From: Klenkia taihuensis
GTDB lineage: Bacteria; Actinomycetota; Actinomycetes; Mycobacteriales; Geodermatophilaceae
Assembly: GCF_900112525.1 (NCBI RefSeq)
Contig: NZ_FOMD01000001.1
Location: forward strand, 248,001-312,000
Direction: 5' to 3'
DNA length: 64,000 nucleotides
How positions within the stretch are numbered: position 1 is the first letter of the stretch; each line of letters starts with the position of its first letter. Positions 1-13,883 of this stretch are shown one piece after another. A program made the translations under genes and the position numbers. The notes under the pieces are model-generated. The model did not search any database. It saw only the letters and a list, made by a program, of their open reading frames with translations, and had not been told where the DNA came from.

Positions 1-207
1 GACGACGACCGCGACGTCCCGCCGGTCGGCGAGCGCGGCCTGCACGGCCCGGGTCAGCTCGAGCAGCTCGCGCCGGGAGGCGGTCTTGTCCCGCACCTGG
101 ACGGCGGTGACCCCGCCGGCGACCGCGGCCGCCACGACCTCGGGCACCGAGCGCGGGGCGCAGAGGGCGGTGTCGGTGACCAGGTACAGCGTCGGGTCGA
201 ACCTCAC
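1..207 (-). CDS. thiE: thiamine phosphate synthase, 5' part (ThiE)
   Basis: First 69 codons of a gene running off the left edge. The N-terminus reads [11 protein letters not shown], followed by a VTAVQVRDK segment. These are the first two beta strands and the diphosphate-binding Q-x-R-x-K motif of the ThiE TIM barrel, which joins the thiazole phosphate and HMP-diphosphate moieties to make thiamine phosphate. The GTG start overlaps the thiM stop in a GTGA tetranucleotide, so translation is coupled to thiM. Both genes lie under the upstream TPP riboswitch. Product assignment is firm; the C-terminal two thirds is not in the window. Confidence 0.9.
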   Translation of the reverse strand, partial: MRFDPTLYLVTDTALCAPRSVPEVVAAAVAGGVTAVQVRDKTASRRELLELTRAVQAALADRRDVAVVV

Positions 208-1010
208 GCCTGGTCCCGGACGTCGGCGTCGGCCAGCTCGTCGGGGCCGATGGCGTCGAGGGCGTCCAGCCAGGCGGTCGCGAAGGACCCCGGGCCGCCG
301 CAGACCGCCGCCGCGCGCTCGGCGGCCCGGGCCGTGTGCGCGTGGGCGGCGACGGCGCCCCACAGGCCGGACCCCGTCGCGGCCACGTACGCGGCGGTCA
401 GCGCGCCCAGGGCGCAGCCGGCCCCCGTGGTGCGGGTCAGCAGGACGTGGCCGCCGCCGACCCGGAGGGTGCGCTCGCCGTCGGTGAACAGGTCGACCTC
501 GCCGCTCACCGCGACGACGCCACCGGTGCGGCGGGCCAGGTCGGTGGCCGCCGCCGCGGCGCTGTCGACCCCCGCGGTGCTGTCGGTGCCCCGCCCGCCG
601 GCCCCGGCGCCGGCCAGCGCGATGACCTCGGAGGCGTTGCCGCGGACGACGTCGGGCCGGTGATCGAGCAGCTCGGCGGCCAGCCGGGTGCGGAACCCGA
701 GCGCGCCCACCGCGACCGGGTCGAGCACCCAGGGCTTCGCGTCGTCGGCGGCCCGCGCAGCGGCGGCCCGCATGGCCTCGGCCGTGCGGGCGTTGAGCGT
801 GCCGACGTTGACCAGCACGGCCGAGGCGAGGCCGGCGAACTCCGCGGCCTCCTCGGGGGCGTCCACCATGGCCGGCGAGGCGCCGACGGCGAGCAGGGCG
901 TTCGCGGTGAAGGCCTGCACGACGGTGTTGGTCAGGCAGTGCACCAGGGGGCGCACCTCGGTGAGGGCGGCCCGGGCCGCCATCAGCGACGCGGTCGTGG
1001 AACGGCTCAT
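204..1010 (-). CDS. thiM: hydroxyethylthiazole kinase (ThiM)
   Basis: 268 aa, the normal length for ThiM, which phosphorylates hydroxyethylthiazole during thiamine salvage. Visible family features are the N-terminal [11 protein letters not shown] segment, the ASPAMV loop, [10 protein letters not shown] in the middle and the catalytic anion-hole [11 protein letters not shown] with Cys199. The ATG follows directly after the riboswitch. Pairing with thiE (4-base overlap) indicates a salvage rather than de novo thiazole role. No HMP kinase (thiD) is visible here and one may lie beyond the left edge. An Ala/Gly-rich insertion around residues 133-156 is longer than usual but does not touch the active site. 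Confidence 0.95.
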   Translation of the reverse strand: MSRSTTASLMAARAALTEVRPLVHCLTNTVVQAFTANALLAVGASPAMVDAPEEAAEFAGLASAVLVNVGTLNARTAEAMRAAAARAADDAKPWVLDPVAVGALGFRTRLAAELLDHRPDVVRGNASEVIALAGAGAGGRGTDSTAGVDSAAAAATDLARRTGGVVAVSGEVDLFTDGERTLRVGGGHVLLTRTTGAGCALGALTAAYVAATGSGLWGAVAAHAHTARAAERAAAVCGGPGSFATAWLDALDAIGPDELADADVRDQA

Positions 1011-1013
1011 GTC

Positions 1014-1090
1014 GACATCCCTTCGCCAGTACGAGCTGGAGCAGGTTCGACGGGTGTCATCTCAGCCCCCAGGCGGGGCACCCCGTGTCG
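1014..1090 (-). promoter_or_regulatory. TPP riboswitch (THI element) upstream of thiM-thiE
   Basis: Read on the minus strand the segment contains the hallmark blocks of the THI box in order: GGGGTGCC, GGCTGAGATGACACCC, GAACCTGCTC and, close to the start codon, GCGAAGGGA. The CTGAGA and GAACCTG blocks are the pyrimidine- and pyrophosphate-sensing core. The aptamer ends a few bases before the thiM ATG, so translational sequestration of the start site is the likely mechanism. No separate U-tract terminator is seen. Confidence 0.93.
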
Positions 1091-1220
1091 TCACCGATCC
1101 TGGCACCCCGTCACGGGGCCTCGTCCACAGGGGTGAGGTCCGTCCCCAGATCCTGCACGCGACTTGATCGGAACCGGCCCGGCTGTGAGGCTGGCCGCTC
1201 GCCCGCCGGAGAGGAGCACG

Positions 1221-1766
1221 TTGGACGCCACCGCGATCGTCTTCCTCGCCGTGGGCGGTGTCGGCGTCCTGGTCCTGCTGGTCGCGCTGCTGGGTGGGGA
1301 GATGGCCGACCTCGGCCACCCCGACGCCGACGGCCCGTTCTCGCTGCCGGCCATCGCCGCCTTCGTGGGTGGCGTGGGCTTCGGCGGCGCGGCCGCCTCG
1401 GCGCTGCTGCCGGCGCTGCCCGGCGTCGTCACCGTGCTGCTGTGCCTGCTGGTCGGCGTCGTCGTGGCGCTGCCGCTGGCCGCCGGCGCGGTCAAGCTCG
1501 CCTCCTCGCTGCGCGGCATGGCCACCACCCCGACGCTCACCAGCGGCGACGTCCTCGGCGCGCAGGGCGTGGTGGTCTCCGCCGTCCCGGCCGGCGGGTT
1601 CGGCGAGGTGCGGCTGTCGCTGCACGGCCAGCAGCTGAAGTACGCGGCGCGCAGCGAGGTCCCGCTGCCCACCGGCACGCCCGTCTACGTCGTCGACACC
1701 CCGTCGCCGACCTCGGTGGAGGTCGTCTCGACCGCACCGGATGAGTCTGGAGGCAGCACCCCGTGA
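1221..1766 (+). CDS. NfeD/YqiJ-like membrane protein with C-terminal OB fold
   Basis: 181 aa from a TTG start at 1221. This start is preferred because GGAGAGGAG lies 4 bases upstream; an in-frame upstream extension has no such site. The N-terminal half has two strongly hydrophobic segments (residues about 5-24 and 40-80) separated by a short Asp-rich loop. The C-terminal half (GDVLGAQGVVVSAVPAGGFGEVRL) looks like the beta-rich OB domain of NfeD-type partners of flotillins. The stop overlaps the flotillin start by 4 bases, the usual NfeD-flotillin arrangement. Likely role: membrane partner for the flotillin scaffold. The family call rests on pattern and context. Confidence 0.75.
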   Translation: MDATAIVFLAVGGVGVLVLLVALLGGEMADLGHPDADGPFSLPAIAAFVGGVGFGGAAASALLPALPGVVTVLLCLLVGVVVALPLAAGAVKLASSLRGMATTPTLTSGDVLGAQGVVVSAVPAGGFGEVRLSLHGQQLKYAARSEVPLPTGTPVYVVDTPSPTSVEVVSTAPDESGGSTP

Positions 1767-3295
1767 CCCTGCTCTACGCGATCGGCGGCATCGCCGTCCT
1801 GGTGATCCTGCTCGTGCTGCTGGTGCTCTCCCGCATCAAGGTGGCCGGGCCCAACCAGGCGTTCCTGGTCACCGGCCGGCAGGGCCGGTCGGTCACCGGC
1901 GCCGACGGCACGGTCAGCCGCGACATGAGCGGCCAGAAGGTCGTCATGGGCGCCAGCGTCTTCGTGCTCCCGGTCGTGCAGAAGCTGCACACCCTGGACC
2001 TGTCCAGCCGGCGCATCCCGGTCGGCATCCGCGGCGCGGTGAGCAAGCAGGGCGTCAAGTGCGACCTCGAGGGCGTGGCCATCGTCAAGGTCGGCGGCAA
2101 CGAGTCCTCGATCCGGGCCGCCGCGCAGCGGTTCCTGCAGCAGCAGCAGGGCATCGACACCTTCACCTCGGAGGTGCTCGCCGGTGCGCTGCGCTCCATC
2201 GTGGGCCGGCTGACGATCGAGGAGATCATCCGCGACCGCGCCGCGTTCGCCTCCGCCGTCGCCGAGGAGGCCGAGTCCTCCCTGACCGGCCAGGGCCTGG
2301 TGCTGGACACCTTCCAGCTGCAGGACATCCAGGCCGAGGGCACCTACCTGGCCGACCTGGGCCGTCCCGAGGCCGCCCGCGTGCTCAAGGAGGCCTCCAT
2401 CGCCGAGGCCCGCGCCCGCCAGGCCGCCCAGCAGGAGCAGCTGCTCGCCGACGAGGCCATCGCGGTCTCCCAGCGGCAGCTGGCGCTCAAGCAGGCCGAG
2501 ATCAACGCCGAGATCGACGCCGCCAAGGCCAAGGCCGCCGCGGCCGGTCCGCTGGCCCAGGCCGCGCAGGACCAGCAGGTGCTCGCCGAGCAGGAGAAGG
2601 TCGCCGCGCGCAACGCCTCGCTGACCCAGGCCCAGCTGGACACCCAGGTCCGCCGCCCCGCCGACGCCGAGCGCTACCGGGTGGAGCAGGAGGCCGAGGG
2701 CCGCAAGAACTCCGCCATCCTCGCCGCCGAGGCCGACCGGCAGGCCACCATCGCTGCCGCCCAGGCCGCGGCCGAGCAGGCCAAGCTCTCCGGTGAGGGC
2801 GAGCGGGCCCGCCGGTCGGCGCTGGCCGAGGCCGAGGCCATCGAGGGCGCCAAGCGCGGTGAGGCCGAGAAGCTGCGCCGCCAGGCCGTCGCCGACGCCG
2901 TGGAGCGCGAGGGTGCCGCCGAGGCCGCCGCGATCCTGGCCAAGGGCAAGGCCGAGGCCGAGTCGATGGACGCCCGCTCGCAGGCCTTCAGCACCTACGG
3001 CGAGGCCGCGATCCTGGACCTGCTGGTCAAGGTGCTGCCCGAGGTCGTCGCCGCGGCGGCCGCCCCGCTGTCCAGCGTGGACAAGATGACCGTGATCAGT
3101 GCCGACGGCCCGGGGTCGCTGTCGAAGTCGGTGGCCTCCAACGTCGCGCAGGGCCTGCAGCTGTCCGGCGACCTGACCGGCCTGGACGTCACCGCGCTGC
3201 TCAAGCGGCTCTCCGGTGCCGCCGCGGACAGCATGGGTGCCGGGCCCGCCGTCGAGCGCGTCGCCGTGGACGGCGACGGGCACCGTCCTGCGTGA
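1763..3295 (+). CDS. flotillin-like SPFH-domain protein
   Basis: 510 aa. One N-terminal transmembrane helix (residues about 3-22, LLYAIGGIAVLVILLVLLVL) is followed by SRIKVAGPNQAFLVTGR, typical of the flotillin membrane entry. An SPFH/PHB domain covers roughly residues 25-200. A long Ala/Glu-rich coiled coil follows (about 205-400) with many A-E-A repeats, the oligomerisation region, and the tail is less charged. Flotillins organise ordered membrane microdomains. GTG start within a GTGA overlap with the NfeD-like gene; the downstream GNAT gene overlaps the stop in the same way, giving a three-gene translationally coupled unit. Confidence 0.92.
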   Translation: MTLLYAIGGIAVLVILLVLLVLSRIKVAGPNQAFLVTGRQGRSVTGADGTVSRDMSGQKVVMGASVFVLPVVQKLHTLDLSSRRIPVGIRGAVSKQGVKCDLEGVAIVKVGGNESSIRAAAQRFLQQQQGIDTFTSEVLAGALRSIVGRLTIEEIIRDRAAFASAVAEEAESSLTGQGLVLDTFQLQDIQAEGTYLADLGRPEAARVLKEASIAEARARQAAQQEQLLADEAIAVSQRQLALKQAEINAEIDAAKAKAAAAGPLAQAAQDQQVLAEQEKVAARNASLTQAQLDTQVRRPADAERYRVEQEAEGRKNSAILAAEADRQATIAAAQAAAEQAKLSGEGERARRSALAEAEAIEGAKRGEAEKLRRQAVADAVEREGAAEAAAILAKGKAEAESMDARSQAFSTYGEAAILDLLVKVLPEVVAAAAAPLSSVDKMTVISADGPGSLSKSVASNVAQGLQLSGDLTGLDVTALLKRLSGAAADSMGAGPAVERVAVDGDGHRPA

Positions 3296-3729
3296 TCGTC
3301 GAGAAGCGGTTCGCCGACCTGACCACCACCGAGCTGTACGGCCTGCTCCGGCTGCGGGTCGACGTGTTCGTGGTGGAGCAGACCTGCCCGTACCCCGAGC
3401 TCGACGGGCGGGACGCCGAACCGGGCACGCTGCACGTCTGGGTCCCCGGTGCGGACGGCGAGGTGCTGTCCTGCATCCGGGTGCTGGAGAACGGCGAGGA
3501 CCGGGCCGTCGGCCGGGTGGCGACGGCGGCGTCCGCGCGTGGCCGCGGCCTGTCGGCGCAGCTGGTCCGGCGCGGGCTGGAGCTCTGCGCCGGCCGCACC
3601 GTGGACATCGGCGCCCAGGCCTACCTGGAGGGCTGGTACGCCCGGTTCGGCTTCCAGCGGTCGGGCGAGGACTACCTAGAGGACGGCATCCCGCACCTGC
3701 CCATGCGGATGGTCGCGCCCACGACCTGA
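3292..3729 (+). CDS. ElaA-type GNAT N-acetyltransferase
   Basis: 145 aa. The N-terminal LYGLLRLRVDVFVVEQTCPYPELDGRD block is characteristic of the ElaA branch of GNAT acetyltransferases. The acetyl-CoA binding motif follows as RVATAASARGRGLSAQLV near residues 75-95. The C-terminal Y-x-x-x-GFQRSGEDYLEDGIPH matches the family end. GTG start overlaps the flotillin stop by 4 bases. Substrate unknown. The stop is only 4 bases from the stop of the convergent helicase gene (TGA-GCCC-TCA). Confidence 0.88.
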   Translation: MIVEKRFADLTTTELYGLLRLRVDVFVVEQTCPYPELDGRDAEPGTLHVWVPGADGEVLSCIRVLENGEDRAVGRVATAASARGRGLSAQLVRRGLELCAGRTVDIGAQAYLEGWYARFGFQRSGEDYLEDGIPHLPMRMVAPTT

Positions 3730-3733
3730 GCCC

Positions 3734-5452
3734 TCAGTCCGAGCCGGTGAGCGAGGCCTGGGGCAGCCAGTCGGCGTCCAGGAGCTCGGCGATCTGCTGC
3801 AGACCGGCGGTGTCGCCGCCGGCGGTCGATCCGGTGACCGCCAGCCGCTCGACCATCACCTTCGCCACCTGCTCCTCGACGGTGTCCTCGGCGTAGGCGA
3901 TCCGCCACGGCGAGACCTGGTGGTCGCGGTGGGTGCGTCCGGTGACCTGGCGGGCGGCGATGCCGGAGAACCGCGGCTGGTGGAACAGGCCGACCCGCGG
4001 CGAGCTGGAGGCGGCGGCGCCGGGCAACTGCTCGCCGGCGTGCAGGCTGATCGAGGCGGTCACGGTGAACACGCAGACCCGCGACTCCCCGCGCTGGAAC
4101 CGCAGCCGCTCGGCCTCCACGTCGAAGCGGTCCCGGCCGTAGATGCCCGACACCGGCACCCCGGCGGCCAGCAGCGCCTCGCGGATCGGGTCGGCCGCAG
4201 TCTCGACGAACTCCACCGACACCGCCACCTGCCGGTCGGCCTCGACCTGCGCCCTCACCCAGTCCACCGTGGCGGGCACCCGGATCAGGCCGGCCTTCTG
4301 CCGGAACCGCAGCAGCGCGGCCCGGCCGCGGGCGGTCTGCCGCGACCTCCTGGCCAGCTGCATCTCGCTCCGGAACTCCTGCCAGTCGCTGTCGTACTGC
4401 GCGCGCTCGGCGGGGGTCAGCGCGACCGGGGTGCCGGTGACCTGCACGTCCCCCCAGGGAGCCGCGCGGTGCAGCGTGGTGGGCGGGTCGGTGTCGGTGA
4501 GCCAGGCCCGCAGCCGGGCCAGGTCCGCGCGCCGCTCGTCGGGGTCCTCGGTCCAGGTGCTGCCGTAGCGACCACGTTCCACGTGGAACCCGTGCTCGGT
4601 CAGCCGGGCCGGCAGGTCCGACCAGGCCCGCAGCGGCTCGCCGTGCAGGGTCGCGAAGTGCGGGGCGAGGTAGGGCAGCTCGAGCGGGGAGTGCGCCGGG
4701 GTCGCCGTGGTGAGCAGGACGAACGGGGCGTCCTTGACCCGTCCGCCGCCGGAGACGGCCTTCCAGTGCTTCCACCGCTGGGTGGTGGTGTGCCGGACCA
4801 TGTGCGCCTCGTCGGCCACCACGACGTCGAACCGCAGGTCGCGGACCTTGCCCAGCCGGTCCCAGGTGGTGACGCACCAGCGCAGGTCGCCGGTGCCGAA
4901 GGCGCTGATGGACCGGGTCCAGTGCGGGATGGTGATGGCCGCCGGGCGGTCGGCGACGACGAGCACGGTCCGCGCGCCGCGGCGGGCGGCGATCTGCTGC
5001 ACGGCGAGGACGGCGGTGCCGGTCTTGCCGACGCCGGGGTCGTCGCCGAGCAGGAACATCCGGGCGCCGGCGGCCTCGGCGGCGGCGACCGCGGCGGCCC
5101 CGCTGACCTGCTCGGCGCGCGGGGTCATCCGGTCACCGGCGGGCACCGGCCGGGGGTCGGCGTTGAGCTCGTCCTCGAGGAAGCGCTCGACGGTGTGCGG
5201 GCCGGGGACGTAGGGCGCCAGCTCGGGCGGCGGGGTCGTGCCGACCCAGACGTGGGCCTGCAGGTCCTTGTCCCAGGAGGCACCGGGCGCCGGGGCGCGG
5301 AAGGGGACGGCGAGCACCCACACCCGCTCCCCCGGCCCGGCCACCGGTCGCGCCGGTGCCTTCGTGGGCGCCTTCCGCGCCGCGGCCGTGCGCGCCGTCG
5401 TCCGGGCGGTGGTCGGGCTGGCCTTGCGGGTGGTCCTGCGGCGTCCGGGCAC
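3734..5452 (-). CDS. DEAH-type superfamily 2 helicase with basic Ala/Lys/Arg-rich N-terminal tail
   Basis: 572 aa. Residues 1-36 form a low-complexity tail of Arg, Lys, Thr, Ala and Pro resembling nonspecific DNA-binding tails. The helicase core shows Walker A GDDPGVGKTG (136-145), DEAH (214-217), TTATPAH (about 248-254) and a C-terminal motif VI QVTGRTHRDHQ, as in SNF2-related helicases. The order and spacing resemble helicases found in actinobacterial genomes and phages. No nuclease, methylase or phage gene flanks it. It lies 37 bases downstream of the glutamine amidotransferase gene on the same strand and may be co-transcribed. Function beyond DNA translocation is unknown. A parS-like palindrome lies inside it at 4576-4589. 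Confidence 0.8.
   Translation of the reverse strand: MPGRRRTTRKASPTTARTTARTAAARKAPTKAPARPVAGPGERVWVLAVPFRAPAPGASWDKDLQAHVWVGTTPPPELAPYVPGPHTVERFLEDELNADPRPVPAGDRMTPRAEQVSGAAAVAAAEAAGARMFLLGDDPGVGKTGTAVLAVQQIAARRGARTVLVVADRPAAITIPHWTRSISAFGTGDLRWCVTTWDRLGKVRDLRFDVVVADEAHMVRHTTTQRWKHWKAVSGGGRVKDAPFVLLTTATPAHSPLELPYLAPHFATLHGEPLRAWSDLPARLTEHGFHVERGRYGSTWTEDPDERRADLARLRAWLTDTDPPTTLHRAAPWGDVQVTGTPVALTPAERAQYDSDWQEFRSEMQLARRSRQTARGRAALLRFRQKAGLIRVPATVDWVRAQVEADRQVAVSVEFVETAADPIREALLAAGVPVSGIYGRDRFDVEAERLRFQRGESRVCVFTVTASISLHAGEQLPGAAASSSPRVGLFHQPRFSGIAARQVTGRTHRDHQVSPWRIAYAEDTVEEQVAKVMVERLAVTGSTAGGDTAGLQQIAELLDADWLPQASLTGSD
4576..4589. other. parS-like palindrome, copy 1
   Basis: Perfect 14-base palindrome GTTCCACGTGGAAC inside the helicase gene, where it encodes F-H-V-E. 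It differs from the classical ParB site core GTTTCACGTGAAAC by one symmetric substitution pair. Three further copies of the core lie at 23030, 40904 and 53457. The ParB assignment is inference. Confidence 0.5.
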
Positions 5453-5489
5453 GGCGTCCGACGCTACGTGCCGGCGGGCCGGCGGCGGG

Positions 5490-6248
5490 TCAGGCGGCGA
5501 GCGCGCCGACCCGGCGGTGCGCGCCGGCGGCGGCGAGCACGGTCGACAGGCTGGCGGCCGGGTCGACGACGCCGGTGGCGGGCGGTGCGTCGGGGACGTC
5601 CAGCAGTGACCGGAAGGACGCCGCGGCCCAGCGCGCCTCGGGCGCGGTGAGCTCCGGGTGGAACTGCACGCCGACGGCGGCGCGGCCGACGGCGAAGCCC
5701 TGCACGGTGCTGACCGCGTTGCTCCAGAGCAGCCGGACGTCGGGCCGCTGCAGCACGGAGGCGGGCACCTCCTGCACGTGCGCGGTGGGCACGGTCAGGT
5801 CGGGGACGCCGTGCCCGTGCACGGTGGTGGTCCCGACCTCGCCGCCCGCGGCGACCGGCTGGGGGGCCACGCCGGTGGTGACGGCGGCGATCATCTGGGC
5901 GCCCAGGCAGACCCCGAGCACGGCGGCGCGGCCCTCGTCGGCCACGGCCAGCGCGGACCGGACGGCGTCCAGCCGCTCGGCCATCGCCGCGGTCCGGGAC
6001 CCGACGGCCTCGAGGCCGCCGCTGAACACGTGCAGCACGTCGGCGCGGCCGCGGTGCTCGTCGGCCGGGTCGCCCCACGGGACCAGCGAGACCCGCCAGC
6101 CGAGCGCGGCCAGCTGCTCGGCCAGCGGTTCTCCCCAACCCGTGCCGGGCCACAGGGTGCCGCTGCCTGCCCACACCACTGCCTCGCCCGTGACCACGGC
6201 GACCACCTTGGCGGGCGCGCCGACCACCGCCGGGCGACGACACGGCAC
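5490..6248 (-). CDS. class I glutamine amidotransferase domain protein
   Basis: 252 aa from a GTG at 6248, chosen because GGAGG (6257-6261) sits 8 bases upstream. The triad of a class I amidotransferase is visible: nucleophile Cys114 in LGVCLGAQ, and His197 and Glu199 in GVQFHPE. The N-terminal GEAVVWAGSGTLWP and LVPWGD segments resemble stand-alone GuaA-like amidotransferases. No synthetase domain is attached, so the ammonia acceptor is unknown. It is divergent from the esterase gene with 88 bases between starts. Confidence 0.8.
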   Translation of the reverse strand: MPCRRPAVVGAPAKVVAVVTGEAVVWAGSGTLWPGTGWGEPLAEQLAALGWRVSLVPWGDPADEHRGRADVLHVFSGGLEAVGSRTAAMAERLDAVRSALAVADEGRAAVLGVCLGAQMIAAVTTGVAPQPVAAGGEVGTTTVHGHGVPDLTVPTAHVQEVPASVLQRPDVRLLWSNAVSTVQGFAVGRAAVGVQFHPELTAPEARWAAASFRSLLDVPDAPPATGVVDPAASLSTVLAAAGAHRRVGALAA

Positions 6249-6336
6249 CGGCTGCGCCTCCGTGGTCACACCGGTCACGCCGTCCCCGGGGGTGGCTCCT
6301 GCCCCGCCGGTCGCCGCCGTCTGGTCGGATGTCGGG

Positions 6337-7193
6337 GTGAGCGCGGACCTCGAGCTGGCCACCCGGACCCTCGGCGACGACGGCCCCCGGGTCGTCTTCG
6401 TGCACGGCCTGTTCGGGCAGGGCCGCAACTGGACGACGGTCGGCAAGCAGCTGGCCGAGGACAGGCACCGGGTCACGCTGGTCGACCTGCCCAACCACGG
6501 GCACTCGCCGTGGACCGAGCGGCTGGACTACGTGGAGATGGCCGAGCTGGTCGCCGGTCTGCTCGCCGGGTTCGGCGAGCCGGTGACGCTGGTCGGGCAC
6601 TCGATGGGCGGCAAGGTGGCGATGCAGCTGGCGCTGCGGCACCCCGAGCTGCTGCGCGGGCTGGTCGTCGTCGACATCTCCCCGTCGGTCTACCCGCTGG
6701 CCGGTGGCCGGACCGACGACCCGGACGAGGAGGCCTCCCCGTTCGCGGAGTTCATCGAGGCCATGCAGGCCGTGGACCTGACCTCGCTGTCCCGGCGGGA
6801 GGAGGCCGACGCCGCCCTGGCCGCGGCGGTGCCCAGCGACATGGTCCGCGGGTTCCTGCTGCAGTCGCTGGTGCGCGACGGGGTAGCCGGGGGTGGCGGG
6901 GCGGGTGGACGACCAGCGTGGCGGTGGCGGCTCAACCTGCCGGTGCTGGCGCGTGACCTGGCGGTGCTGCGCGAGTTCCCCGACCCGCCCACCGGCGCGG
7001 TGTTCGGCGGCCCGGTGCTGTGGGTGGCCGGCGCGGATTCCACCTACGTGCTGGACGCCGACCGGCCGCGGATGGAGGAGCTGTTCCCGCGGGTCCGGCT
7101 GGTGCGGGTGAAGAACGCCGGGCACTGGGTGCACTCCGAGGCCCCCGAGGTCTTCACCGAGACCGTGCGGCGCTTCCTGGCCCAGGTCGAGCG

Positions 7194-7197
<4 letters not shown>
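6337..7197 (+). CDS. alpha/beta hydrolase (YbfF-like esterase)
   Basis: 286 aa from GTG 6337. Shows the oxyanion-hole [10 protein letters not shown] (residues 23-32), nucleophile elbow GHSMGGK with Ser89, and catalytic His263 in NAGHWVH. The DLPNHGHS segment and the position of the catalytic His are typical of the YbfF acyl-thioester/esterase group. A Gly-rich insertion [11 protein letters not shown] lies in the cap region. Cytoplasmic, with no signal peptide. Its stop overlaps the stop of the convergent SNF2 helicase gene in a CTAG tetranucleotide. Confidence 0.88.
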
Positions 7198-10508
<3,311 letters not shown>

Positions 10509-10598
10509 CCCGGGCGCGTCGCCACGATCTGTGGACGACGCCACCAGCTGTGGACGACGACTCGCGGGCGGGGGGCGGCACGGGCGAGGATCACCGGC

Positions 10599-12233
<1,635 letters not shown>

Positions 12234-12248
12234 CTCCCTGCACCGGAG

Positions 12249-12286
12249 TCCGGCCTCCTGCACCAGATCTGGTGCAGGAGGCCGGA
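12249..12286. terminator. 38-base perfect palindrome between convergent pgm and glpK
   Basis: Arms of 19 bases meet at AGATCT with no loop base left over. The right arm reads TCTGGTGCAGGAGGCCGGA. It lies between the pgm stop and the glpK stop, so a bidirectional terminator is likely, but no U-tract follows on either side. The tetrad TGATCAACGCC/CGATCAACGCC is repeated just to the right (12289-12312). Confidence 0.65.
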
Positions 12287-12327
12287 GTTCGATCAACGCC
12301 CCTGATCAACGCCGGGGCGCGCGGGGG

Positions 12328-13848
12328 TCAGGAGACGTCGTCGTCGACCCAGTCCAGGGTCTTGGTGACGGCCTTCTGCCAGTTGCGGTACTGCCGGTCG
12401 CGCTCGCCCGCGTCCATCGCCGGCTCCCAGCGCTTGTCCTCGGCCCACTTGGCGGTGAGCTCGTCCAGGTCGGACCAGAACCCGACCGCGAGGCCCGCCG
12501 CGTAGGCAGCGCCCAGCGCGGTGGTCTCCACGATCTCCGGCCGGATCACCGGGACGTCGAGCACGTCGGCCTGGAACTGCATGAGCAGCTCGTTGCCGAC
12601 CATGCCGCCGTCCACCCGCAGCTCGGTGAGGTCCACGCCGGAGTCGGCGTTCATCGCGTCGAGCACCTCCCGGGTCTGGAAGGCGGTGGCCTCCAGCACG
12701 GCGCGGGCGATGTGGCCCTTGTTGACGTAGCGGGTCAGGCCGACCAGCGCACCGCGGGCGTCGGAGCGCCAGTGCGGGGCGAACAGGCCGGAGAACGCCG
12801 GGACGATGTAGGCCCCGCCGTTGTCCTCGACGCCCGCGGCGAGGGTCTCGATCTCCGGGGCGTCCTTGATCATGCCCAGGTTGTCGCGCAGCCACTGCAC
12901 CAGCGACCCGGTGACGGCGATCGAGCCCTCCAGCGCGTACACCGGCTTCGCGTCGCCCAGCTTGTAGCAGAGCGTGGTGAGCAGGCCGTTCTCCGACGGG
13001 ACGGCCTCCTCGCCGGTGTTGAGCAGCATGAAGTTGCCGGTGCCGTAGGTGTTCTTGGCCATGCCGCGCTCGAAGCAGACCTGCCCGAAGGTGGCCGCCT
13101 GCTGATCGCCCAGCGAGCCCGAGATCGGCACGCCGGCCAGGAAGCCGGCCGCCCGGCCCTCGCCGTAGACCTCGGAGTTCGAGCGGATCTCCGGGAGCAT
13201 GGACATCGGGATGCCCATCTCCTCGGCGATGTCGGGCAGCCACTCCAGGGTGCGGTAGTCCATGAGCATGGTGCGGCTGGCGTTGGAGACGTCGGTGAGG
13301 TGCTTGCCGCCGTCGGTGCCGCCGGTCATGTTCCAGATCAGCCAGGAGTCGATGGTGCCCATGAGCAGGTCACCGGCCTCGGCCCTCTCGCGGGCGCCGT
13401 CGACGTTGTCCAGGATCCAGCGGACCTTGGGCCCGGCGAAGTAGGTCGCCAGCGGCAGGCCGACCCGGTCCTTGTACCGCTCGTCCCCGCCGCCGAGCGC
13501 GGCGAGGGAGTCGCAGATCTTCCCGGTGCGGGTGTCCTGCCAGACGATCGCGTTGTAGACCGGCTGCCCGGTCGTCCTGTCCCACACGACGGTGGTCTCG
13601 CGCTGGTTGGTGATGCCGACCGCGACGATGTCCGACGTCGAGGCGTTGCCGCGGGCCAGGGCCTGGCCGACGACCTCGCGGGTGTTGCCCCAGATCTCCA
13701 TCGGGTCGTGCTCGACCCAGCCCGCGCGCGGGAAGATCTGCTCGTGCTCCTTCTGCCCGGTCGCGACGATCTTGCCGTCGTGGTCGAAGAGGATGCAGCG
13801 GGTGCTGGTGGTGCCCTGGTCGATCGCGGCGACGTACTTCCCTGCCAT
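12328..13848 (-). CDS. glpK: glycerol kinase 1 (GlpK)
   Basis: 506 aa FGGY-family kinase making glycerol 3-phosphate. N-terminal ATP site [34 protein letters not shown], glycerol-binding [10 protein letters not shown] and [20 protein letters not shown], and C-terminal [15 protein letters not shown] with [11 protein letters not shown] are all present. ATG with GAGGAG 8 bases upstream (13857-13862). It follows glpF by 35 bases on the same strand, forming a glpF-glpK operon. A second intact glycerol kinase lies 1.7 kb away on the other strand (15526-17031). Confidence 0.96.
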   Translation of the reverse strand: MAGKYVAAIDQGTTSTRCILFDHDGKIVATGQKEHEQIFPRAGWVEHDPMEIWGNTREVVGQALARGNASTSDIVAVGITNQRETTVVWDRTTGQPVYNAIVWQDTRTGKICDSLAALGGGDERYKDRVGLPLATYFAGPKVRWILDNVDGARERAEAGDLLMGTIDSWLIWNMTGGTDGGKHLTDVSNASRTMLMDYRTLEWLPDIAEEMGIPMSMLPEIRSNSEVYGEGRAAGFLAGVPISGSLGDQQAATFGQVCFERGMAKNTYGTGNFMLLNTGEEAVPSENGLLTTLCYKLGDAKPVYALEGSIAVTGSLVQWLRDNLGMIKDAPEIETLAAGVEDNGGAYIVPAFSGLFAPHWRSDARGALVGLTRYVNKGHIARAVLEATAFQTREVLDAMNADSGVDLTELRVDGGMVGNELLMQFQADVLDVPVIRPEIVETTALGAAYAAGLAVGFWSDLDELTAKWAEDKRWEPAMDAGERDRQYRNWQKAVTKTLDWVDDDVS

Positions 13849-13883
13849 GGGGTGGTCTCCTCAGCTCTGAGTAGGTGGGTGGG

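Noticed and set aside
1164-1192. TTGATC-N17-GAGGCT as a promoter for the NfeD-flotillin operon
   Set aside because: Spacing is good but the -10 is a poor match, and there is no supporting element. Not listed as a feature.
3734-5452. Prophage remnant, because the helicase resembles phage proteins
   Set aside because: No integrase, terminase, capsid or attachment site nearby, and base composition is the same as its neighbours.
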